Shown one piece after another: positions 1 through 12,000 of a stretch of 64,000 bases of DNA. The number at the start of each line of letters is the position of its first letter. The first letter of the stretch is position 1. Both the position numbers and the translations under genes were made by a program. The DNA is taken from assembly GCF_964355755.1 (NCBI RefSeq), contig NC_092671.1, positions 35,481,304 to 35,545,303 on the forward strand, given 5' to 3'. The notes beneath the pieces are model-generated. The model was not told the DNA's origin and made no database searches. It was given only the letters and a program-made list of their open reading frames with translations. This DNA comes from Antedon mediterranea. Taxonomy: Eukaryota; Echinodermata; Crinoidea; Comatulida; Antedonidae.

Positions 1-3000
1 AGCTACCCTTGGTTTGTTATTCATCGACCGTGTCCTTTGCAAACCTGACGTGTTCTTAGGTTCCGGCGGTAGGTCGTTCACTGCTGTTAATTCAGAGTTT
101 CTTCTTGTAGACTGAGGCGATTTCTTGCTGGCCGATGTAGTACTAGTTTCTGATGCTTCAACCTTCAAAAACAAGTAAATATATAATTGTAATATTATAG
201 ATCCAAAGGCAAATTACATGGATGTGGCTGGATCTCAATGGAGATACAAAATAAAATAAGCTAAATCAAACAATAAAGTAAAACAGCCATAAAAATTAGC
301 AGAGCTTTCGGGCAACATGTTATAAACCTACCTTTTCTTTTTCTGCTTGATCTAAATTATGTATTGCTAACAACAAACTATAGTCCATAATTTTGAAACT
401 TTCCAGTACCTAAAGAGAAAAAAATTATTTAATTGAAAAACATGGTAAAGAAAAATATTTGTACTTTTAACAAGGACGGAATATCTGAATGTGTGAAAAA
501 CTAGGAGCTATGCTGGGCCATGTTAAGATTTTAAATAGTGCACAATTGATATTTGTTGTCTTTCTATGCAGTCTGTGGGAACTGTCTCATAACCTTTGAC
601 CTCTGGGGCCAAGCAACCAATAGACGCAAGTCCAAAGGATTAGAATAATCCATGACACATGACTGTTAATACACATTTCTTTAAAACAGTTGTTCTAGTA
701 TTATTATAAAAAAAATATACATTCAAAACAATTCTGAGGCAAAAAACCCAGTGGATTATTCGTAAGCATACAACATTTTGTTACTGCATTACAGTATGTT
801 CTAATGCCACCAGACAACAGTATACATTATACATGTGTGTGTACTGGTATATGAATCTTAAATTCATTAATGCATATGTTTATAATCCATAGTGACTGAA
901 ATGCATAATGTTTATAATTTTCTGAATTTCAGATGCATTAATACTGTACTAAAAATAAGTTTTAAAACACTTAAGTGAAAATGTTTGTAAGACCTGTTTA
1001 TCGCTAACCCAAATTGAACACGTACCCGACAATCTCGAACCATTGTTTTATGCAATGCATTGTACGTAGAACTGTCTAGTAATAAACCATCAGGGTTCTC
1101 AACAACAAAATCCAAGTCCTTTAGTGTTGGTCTCTTTTTCGCCCTCTCCTGTTTCGAGGCTTTCCTCTTGTACGTTGACCCTTTAAGGTCATATGTCTCG
1201 TGCATTTTCAATTGAGATGGTAATAAGTTATTCATGACGACCAAGCGGATATTCTTTCCTCCGCACTGGTAACAGTAAAGTCCATAAAATTTCGGCAATA
1301 ACGTTCGAGGGTTTTGATAAATATTCTGTGAGAACAAGAAATAACATGTTTTGTTTGTTATGTTTTTATAATAATATTATAACAAAATACATTAATATTT
1401 ACATAGTGTAATCAACCAAATTTCAGCAATTGTGTGGGCAGTCAAAAACCATGACACAACAAATTATGTTATTGTTATAGCACCAGTGTTTAAAATATAC
1501 ATGACATATTCTAAAGATCTGTCTACACTATCAGACTTTCTGTGAAAATGTGATGTGCCCATACAGTATATGAATATGATGATGTCATATCACTACCAAA
1601 TTTACCGAATTTGGGCACATCATATTTGTTTTTGTAAAACTGGTTTGATAGTGTAAACTGAGCTTAAGTTTGAAATATATCATGATGCCTTTAATAAAGT
1701 TTTCAATATTTTTGTTTACTTCCTAGACTATGGGATCAAATATCAATAGAAATACACAGTTCACCAATAATTTCAATTTATTTTATCATTTATTATTATT
1801 ATTGAAAAGAAAATCTAGATCAGCCACTGGAACTCACACAGACTCACTGGAAAACGGATGAAATTCTCTCCAATGTCGTTTCCATAGTCAATCTTGACTG
1901 AAGGATGCCTGATGATGATTAATACTCAGGCAAAAGATACGTATTAAGGTCTGACAAAATACTTCACAATATGTATACAGTGGTTACATTGTATTATACT
2001 GTGTCTAATGTATTCTTGTATTGTATTGTATCGTTTCTTTAAAATGCAAAATTTATTAAGAATTCACTTCCTACTGGTTATTATACACTGGTGGCGTGAC
2101 CAAATTAATAATAAATATTATTATTATTTTAATATTTCATTTACTGTACAGTTTTTCGATCGTAAACAAACTATATGGAGAGGAGTTGTGGCTTGGTGGT
2201 TATGACTGTTGGTGGTGATTATGATGCTTGGCCACCAATCCAAGGGTCTTAGGTTCAAGTCCTGTCATATGTTAGATTTTTTCTAATTGACATTTACAAC
2301 TCCACTCCCAAAGACTTGTAATAAGACTTTGTTTATGTAGAGCATCTTGTGTATATATATGTTTGTCTTGTGAACAGGATTGCCACCTTTAAAAAGGATA
2401 GTGAATGAATTCGCTTATGGTTATCCTTGGCAATTTGCCTAAATATATAAAAACATACATACAATTAAAAAAATAACACGTACCATGTAATAGCCTGGAA
2501 GCAATTTCTGTAAGAATTCAACTTCTTTATGTTGAATAGTCTTAATAATGAACTCGTCATCATTTGATAGATAAAATAGACTACCACTCGCACCTGGATT
2601 GCTTAACTCCCTTAAACCTTGGTTGCACATTGAAAGCTAGAGAATCAAAAGTAAGGTTAGTTACATAACATACAATGTAAACTGCTTAATTCCCCAAAGC
2701 TCTGTCAACACTTTATCAAACTAGTTTGACAATAAAAGTGTAATGTACTGTACCCAAATATGGTAGTGATATGACATCATCATGTCCATATATGGACACA
2801 TCACATTTTGTTTAATAGTGTGGACAGAGCTTTAAATTGTTGTGGTAAATAAAAAAGCCTACCACATGAAAAATATTAATATTGATCAAAAACACACAAA
2901 ATCTGCAACTGTTTGTTGGTTGGTGTATAAAATACAAAAATTCTTTGCTTGAGAGTGTACGTGTATGGTTAAAAATATGGGTAGCCAAAGGTGTCTGAAA

Positions 3001-6000
3001 TAGTAGAGCTACCGAGGAATGACGTCATTTATTGGCAAAAAGTAAATACTCCCAAGTCTAAATTTCACAATAATCTCAATTTAGTTTCATACATAAAATG
3101 TACCAAAAGTTGTTATTTATTTAACCTAAAGAGGACAAGTATCAAGCCTGATAATATCTAATATCTTGAGTCTAGTCATTCATAGAGAAAAGCACTAATA
3201 TCCTATAAAGACAATATCTACTGTACTGTGGCTTTGTTGATAATGAGATTAGTGTTCCCTTTGGCTTGATATCAAAATGACCATGGAAAAAGTATTGCTA
3301 TTATGGTCATATTATTAAGATATTAAATCAAAAATTCTTTTTTTCTAAAGGTAAGAATATATTAATATTTGAAGCACATTGAAGCTAGGAGATTAGATTA
3401 TTATTAATAGCTCCCCTGGAACAAATCCTAGCGTAAAAATTCATTGGTTCTTCTGAAAAAAGTTTATTCCTGAGACAATATATCACATAAAACAAAATGG
3501 CACTGTAGCTTAAAAAAAACAAAAAAAACATGTTTATTATCATGTTTGACATGAGTAAAGATTTATTTTTATGATTGATGTCACATGATAAAGCTTACAA
3601 GTACAACAACAGAATGTTAAAGGATTGTATTTGTCTTATAAATCACGATAAAATGGTATATTAAAATCCTGCAAAGGTAAATCTGAAAAACAAACAATGT
3701 GGGCATTCTAAAACTGATTAAAATTTAAACAAAAGCATAACATTAACAGCCACATGGAAATGCCAACCATTAGTAAACTTTGTTTCTTTTTAATGAGAAT
3801 GAAGGAATAAATTAATGAAATGGCGGTTTTCTTTGTAACATTAAAAATGTGTTTAAATCAAATCTGAGAAAAACAATAATTATTCAACTGTACAGTACAA
3901 CAACCCTTCTTTTGGGACACACCTATTAAAGGGAAACAACTATTATGGGGACAGACCTATTAAGGAGACACACCTATTTTAAGGGAACACACCTATTAAG
4001 GAGACACTCCTATTAGGGGGACAAACTTATTAAGGGGACAGACCTACTAAGGGAACATACTGTACATATTAAGGAGACACACCTATTAAGGGGACACACC
4101 TATTAAGGAGACACCCCTATGAAGACATCTCTATTAAGGGAACATACCTATTAAGGAGACACCCCCATTAGGGGGAAAAACTTATTAAGGGGACATACCT
4201 ATTATGGGGACAGACCTATTAAAGGAACACACTGTACCTATTAAGGAGAAACACATAGGGGACACACCTATTAAGGGGACAGACCTATTAAGGAGACATC
4301 CCTATTAAGGGAACATACCTATTAAGGGAACATACCTATTAAGGAGACACCCCCATTAGGGGGACAAACGTATTAAGGGGACATACCTATTAAGGGGACA
4401 GACCTACAGTATTATGGGGACCTATTAAGGGAACATACCTATTAAAGGGACAAACCTTTAAAGAGGACACACCTATTAAGGAGACACTCTTAAGGGGACA
4501 CACCTATTAAGGGAACACACCTATTAAGGAGACACACCTATTAAGGAGACACACCTATTAAGGAGACATCCCTATTAAGGGAACATACCGATTAAGGGAA
4601 CATACCTATTAAGGAGACACCCCCATTAGGGGGACAAACGTATTAAGGAGACACACCTATTAAGGAGACACACCTATTAAGGAGACATCCCTATTAAGGG
4701 AACATACCGATTAAGGGAACATACCTATTAAGGAGACACCCCCATTAGGGGGACACACCTATTAAGGAGACACACCTATTAAGGAGACATCCCTATTAAG
4801 GGAACATACCGATTAAGGGAACATACCTATTAAGGAGACACCCCCATTAGGGGGACAAACGTATTAAGGGGACATACCTATTAAGGGGACAGACCTACAG
4901 TATTATGGGGACCTATTAAGGGAACATACCTATTAAAGGGACAAACCTTTAAAGAGGACACACCTATTAAGGAGACACTCTTAAGGGGACACACCTATTA
5001 AGGGTACACACCTATTAAGGGTACACACCAATTAAGGAGACACAACCATTAAGGAGACACAACCATTAAGGGGACACGCCTACTAAGGGAAACATCTATT
5101 AAGAGGACACACCTATATAGAATACACACCTACAGGGAAATATTGTCACTACACTACAGTCAACCTCTATTAAAGCATTTCCTCCATGATTAAAGGGACT
5201 CTTTGTTGGGTCCAGAAGGCATCCCCTTTAATATAGGTGTCTACTGTGTTTGTCTGGCATGACTACTTCTAGAACTTCTGTTCTAATTTGTATTACTTCA
5301 GTTGAATGTTCTTTTTATCATGTTCTTATACAAAAAAATAAAGTGTAGTAGTATGATTAGAAAGAAGAAGACTAGACTGATTGTAATGTATCAACATGCA
5401 CTGTGACAAGGTCACAACTAATGCATTCGAACTGATTGAATTATCATTCACTTCATCTTAAAGTCACTTGAAATGCATTTACAGTAAATTCATTAATACA
5501 TGGATGTTTTATTAAACATAATAGTGTACGCTTAAATGTTCATGGAATATTAAAGATGCACTGCTTATGATAAATTAATTTCGTTTTTTTCTGTTAATTA
5601 GCAACAATATTCTTTTTCAATTTTTAATATGATAACTTAAAGATATATTGTCCCCCTAAAAATATTTTTTTTTTCAATTTTTGTGAATATGCCATTTTAA
5701 TGTCATGTAATAGTTGTTAACTTTGACAAAAACCTGGATCAAAAAAAAAATGATTTACCTGAAAAAATGTAATTTAAAGCAAAAATACTTTAATTGTCTG
5801 TCAGACAATGGTTTTTGCTTAAAATTAACCGTTTCGATTGTCTTTTTACAGAAGTGAATAACTTTATTAAAACTGCAAAATAGACAATTTAAAGTCTGAT
5901 TAAAATTGTTCATGTTTTTTTGCGGAAAATACATCTTTAATGTTATAATCAAAATAAAATTAATTTAAATTTTGTTTTGTCATGTTTTACAGATGATAGC

Positions 6001-9000
6001 GACTGTATAAAATTAATCAATTCTTGTCCACTAGACAGTACGTTTTATATTAGATTATATTTTAGATTAAGTGAAAAAAACTAAGTGCTTTTGCAAATTA
6101 AAATAAATTTCCAAAAAATGATGGAATTGAATAAAAATTAAAAAATACTCACTAGAAAGTCGTCTGGTTGAATACCAAATAATTCTCTGAAATGGCGAAA
6201 TGCGATTGGTGCATACGCCTTAAAACGAAAGTCATTATAACGATGTGCTGCCGTCATGTTACTTCCTTCTCTGTTAACAAAAAAAATGTTTTGTTAATGT
6301 TATTAAAAAAACCAGAAAAACTGAAACAGTGACACAATATAAACCACAGATTAGAGAGATGGCTATGAAGATGATGGTAATAAATAATAATAATAATAAT
6401 GTTCCAATTTAATATCAAGAAAAATGCAGGGTGCCTCAAAGCGCTAAACAATAAACAACCAAAAATCAAACAGAACAAAATTAATGATGAAAGTGCAAAT
6501 TAAAAAGGTGGGATTTGAGGAGTTGTTTGAATATGTGAAGAGTAAAGATGTGATGGTTTAATAATAATGATGATGTTTTAGTTATTTTAATATAAAGATG
6601 TGATGGTTTAATAATAATAATGATGTTTCAAAGTAATAATAATGATGATGTTTTAGTTATTTTAATATAAAGATGTGATGGTTTAATAATAATGATGATG
6701 TTTTAGTTATTACATTAGAATTCCATTCTTTTTGTTCTTCTTTCTTCAGCTTATTTTGTGTTCTGATGACATTTATTTATTAACATTAACAATTTAAATA
6801 GCAAATAGCTCAAGAGGAAACCATGGGGCAATGGCCCATCACAGAAGTGGGTACTTCTTGAAGACATAGTTATGTTTTGTTAAAAAACTAACTGGACTAA
6901 AATCTAAAATAAAAAATAGAGGGCGCTATAGAAAATTAACTCATGCATGTAATTTCTATTAAGAATTGTAATGCGCAATAAAAAAAAAAACCAACCCTAG
7001 ATTTGATCACAATTTGGATAGATGTGACTTGGGCAACAACATTTTTTAAGCCTGATTATAATGCTGATTGAAAACAATTAATAATGATGATGCTAATTAA
7101 TTAAAACTCACCGTGGGAAAAATACGCTTTCTACAACCGTGAAATCCTGAAGGAGTACATCCCGTTCAGGTTTTGCAGACAGACCGCCTACAGAATGCCC
7201 TAATCCAAGTTGAATTGCAGACATCAGAGCCGAAGATGTTGTCTTGAATTAAAACCAAAAACATAACACATTATCCAATGCATACTGACAATTTGATATT
7301 ATAATCCTTTATTGCCTTTTAATACAATCATTTTAAAATAGTCGTCAAGAGTAGATGATTTCAATAAATAATGTGAGATTTAGACACACTATGACAACAT
7401 CTGCATTCTTATACTGTATTCAGAAATATTTGCATAAGTTAACGGCATTTCACTTGTAATTTCTTTTGACGAGAATCAAAGCAATTGTTTTGCATTGACA
7501 CAAATAAAAATGAGGACATGGGAGTTTTCTTAGAGTCTGTGAAGATTATGCAGATTCTATAATCTACATAGTATTCACACATAATCAATTGAATAACATT
7601 ATTTCTTTCCTACATACAATTTGCAGGCACTGAAATAAAGTTATACTGTTATACATGTTATTTTATTATAATATTCTCACTTGCACTGATGAAGGGCTAG
7701 TATTGCCCGAAAGCTCCGCTATTTTTTCTCTGCCTGTTTTACTTTATTGTTTTGACTAGCTTTTTGCTTATTTTATTTTGTATCCATTAAGGAGATCCAG
7801 CCATTGATACCCACAGCATTGTCATTTTTTCAGTAATTTGCCTTTGGATTTATATAATATTCTAGAAATTAACATTACAAATATGAAACTAATAATAATA
7901 AAACATTGTTAGAGTATAAATGACTTATTTATAAATATTTAATTTTGTAAATTCAAAGGAAATTATACTGCTATTATAAATGCTAAATGAGGATTTAAGC
8001 TAAAACAGAAGAATATTCAAGTTTTGTGAATTTGGAGTAATTTCCATGCAACATTATTCATGTTAAAAATAAAAGCTGAAGCACTGCTCATTTTCTGAAA
8101 CGGAATGACCGGTCTGAGAGTCAAAGTTTATCTTTAAACTGTGGTCATTCCTAATTGGCTTCTCAGACTATTTATTGTTGTAATTTATTTTATTGTTAAA
8201 ATAGAAATGTTACAAGAATAATTCTGTTTTCTTTGAAATTGTCTTTTCTTATTTACAGTATATACGTCAGTCAATCTTACTGACATAAATTGTAAATGTT
8301 TGGGGTTGTTTTAAAAACTCAAATTTTAACCTGTATTTCATATATTCTAGGATTTTTTTTATTATATATGCATTTTCAGCCCAAATTATTCCTTAAAGTT
8401 TAAAAGGAGAGTCATTTTTAAAATTGACAATACTTCACTGGAGGACTCGCAAATGGAATCGTCAAACTATTAATGTACCATAAAATATATTTATTAATTT
8501 ATTCCCAACAGATGTTCAGTCAGTTCAACAGGTTGAAAAAGTGCCAACAATATATAGAATGCTAATTCAACAAATCGCAAATTAAATTAAAAATTCACAG
8601 CATTGAATTACTCCATATGATACTATATGTACTATAATTCCATACATGCTCAATTACCACATGTCTTAGGGCTATGTACATACTGTTCATGTCATTAAAT
8701 ACGCAAAAATGTATAAACAAGCCAGAGAAAGAATTAGGACTTCAGTTTATTGAATTCACTGGACGTTTTTATATGGTATTTTACAGGCCCTACCACATAT
8801 AGTAAAACCCCTATTGAGGGGACAAACTAGTTGCATAATATCTATGAGTGCTTACTGGCTAAACCCCCAGGGGCCCCAGAGCATGAGCAGTCTAGGCCAA
8901 TTAGGAATGCTAAACCAAGGGCCTTTTCCCTGTCCGTTACACTGGGCCCAGGCAACAAACTTTTATAGGGATGTCTCATAAATAGGCGTTGGCATACAGT

Positions 9001-12000
9001 AGTACTAGTGTCAAAACATACAGTAATTACCTTTATTCATTTCACAGGAAAAAGCCTGTTTAATAGGGATGTCCCCTGAATGGAGATGTCCCTACCCTAC
9101 TGTACATTATAATTACATAACATCTAATACTACATATTTGATTCAAATACTTGAATATAGTCACATTAATCGATTTTTGATATTATGGACATTAATAATA
9201 TACGAACAAATACTCGAATATAGTCCCACCAATAGGTTTTAGATACCATGGACCTTAATAAAATACAAACAAATGATTGAATATAGTCCCACCAATCGAT
9301 TTTTAATACCAAGGACCATAAACTTAACATACCTTTTTGTATGTAACTTCTCCCATCTCGTCCACCCGTCTGTGACCAATCTTCTTCTCCTTTTGAGTGC
9401 CATCTCTGGTTATGCCAGCACTCTACATAAAAAAACACAATTATAGATCATTAATAATCTAAATATTGCTAATACTATTAGTACTTGCAAGTGAAACCCA
9501 CTAAAAATGTAAATATTGTATGAAGACTATTAAAGCCTTGTCTACACTATCAAACTTCATGCAACAAAAACATATGGACATGATGATGTCAGATCACTAC
9601 CATATTTGACCATATCACAACCATATTTGGGCACTTTTTTTGTCAAACTAGTTTGATAGTGTAGACAGAGTTTTATTCCACCAAGGTATGCATCTAAAGG
9701 TATAACGGATAGTTATTGTTTATTGGCTGTACTGTACGTATAAATAATCACTATTCTACATCTATTATTATTATCATTATTAAATAACCACTGTAAATAA
9801 TCATTGTACATATTTTATAATTAATAATTGTTTTTTTGTAAATGATGGTTAGTCCTGTACGGTACACGTTATTATGGTTATCATTATTATGACTAAAACA
9901 TTCTTATGATTTATGACCACTTTCCTTCTAATCTTAACCACACATAACTCACCCGAACTATAATGCAGGAATATATTTCTAAATACAATTCTACTATTGT
10001 GTATGTTTTTCTGTCCCAGAGACTTTTAAAGTTTCCAAGCATAGGAGTTGGCCGCTTTCAGATTTGAACTGTATTATGAAAGCCTCAGTGGTCTAATGGT
10101 AAGTCTACATACCAAGCAGAAGATACCTGGTTCCATTTCCAAGAAAGCATATCAGAATTTGTAAAATTCCAGGGTAATTCAGGGAAAAACCCATTTCAAA
10201 TAAAAAAAAAATCTTTCAGGTTTCACAAATTTTCTTTCGCTTTTAAGTATGGCTAGTACACAGTACAAATTAATCATTCGACCAATACAGGAAATATACT
10301 GACTAAATAAACATAACATCCTATTGCGCCAACCAACATTTTTTGATTCGTCATATGCTCACTTTGTATGTTTAAAACAATAATAATATCCTGGATTTAT
10401 ATAGCGCCTAATGTTGTGAAACCTTTAAGCACTGAATATTATTACCCGAGTAATTTGTGTTTGTTTTTGGGATCAAACACGTACAGTATGGAAACATACT
10501 CCCATAATAATGCAGCTAGTAATCAGCGCAAAGTTGTGTCTTGATCTAACCGGTACCCATTTATACACCTGGGTGGAGAGAGGCAAACATAAGTAAAGTA
10601 TCTTGCCTAAGGATACAAGCAATGCAGCGAGACTTGGGTTCGAACCTTGATTTCACGATCAGTAGTCGGACGTCCCACACACTGCGCCACACGCCCTCAC
10701 AATGACGTATAGTTACTATACTTTTCTATGCCACAAGTTTTTCATATTATTTATATCTAATATTAACTAAGTAATAGGCTCTGATCTTTTAACAAATATT
10801 CTTTGTAATGTAAAGTACTTTTCTGTGAACATTATTCATTATTTCTTTTTATTTGTTTATTAAAAAAATGTTTGTTTGTTTATAGGGTCTTGTAACATAT
10901 TTGTGTATATTGATCTGTGAAATTTTTATTGTGTTATGTAAATCCCAAGCAATTCAGTTTCTTTTCTGTGATTTGTGGATATATTAAAATAAATAATAAT
11001 AAACTATTTTAAATTATTTATATCTTATTAACTGATAGGCTCTGATCTTTTTTGCACATTTTCTCTGTAATTGTACTGTACTTCTTACTGTGTTATCTGT
11101 ATTATTTTTAGTTATTTATAAAAAAATGTTTGTTTGTTTATAGGGTCATCTTCTGAAAAACTATTGTACTTCTTGACATGACCCTGACTATATATATAAA
11201 CTGTACTGTAAACATACTTAATCAGTCAAAATATATGTTGATTTAAACAATAAACATATCAACAAATTTAGTGTCATTAGTGTACTGTCAGTTCAGTGTG
11301 TGCATATTGTATATTTTTATTTATTTATTTTTATTTTATATATTTAGGCAAATTGCCAAGGATAACCATAAGCAAATTCAATCACTATCCTTCTTAAAGG
11401 TGGCAATCCGTTCACGAGACAAACATATACACACAATGCTCTACATAAACAAAGTCTTTATTACAAGTCTTTGGGAGTGGAGTTGTAAATTGTCATTAGA
11501 AAAAATCCTGACATATGACAGGACTTGAACCCAGGACCCTTGGATTGGCAGCCAAGCATCATAACCACCAGGCCACAACTCCACTCCATATGTTGGAAAG
11601 ATAAACCCTGATAGGCCTTGGTTTTCCTAAAATATGTGTGTATAAAACTCTGTCTACACTATCAAACTAGTTCATTCTTTCATGAGTGGAAAATTTCTAT
11701 TTTATTGACAAAAAATATGTGATGTGTCCAAATATGGTAGTGATATGCCCAAATACAGTAGTAATATGACATCATCATGTCCATATATGGCCTCATCATT
11801 TTTTTTGTGCCCAACATATAGTTTGATATACAGAGCGTTACATTTTTGTCCTTTGCTTCACCACAAAACACTGCAAGCCTCAACAAAATGTTATCAAATT
11901 AATATTTTGTCAATGTTTTATTTACATTACAGTATATAATATTATAAAGTACCATAGAGCAGTATTTATCATTTTTTATGTAATTCTCATTATGTGAAAC

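Noticed and set aside
10080..10140. tRNA-like segment (CAGTGGTCTAATGGTAAG ... GGTTCCATTTCC)
   Set aside because: It resembles A and B boxes, but the arms do not pair into a tRNA and no second copy is seen. It was left uncalled.
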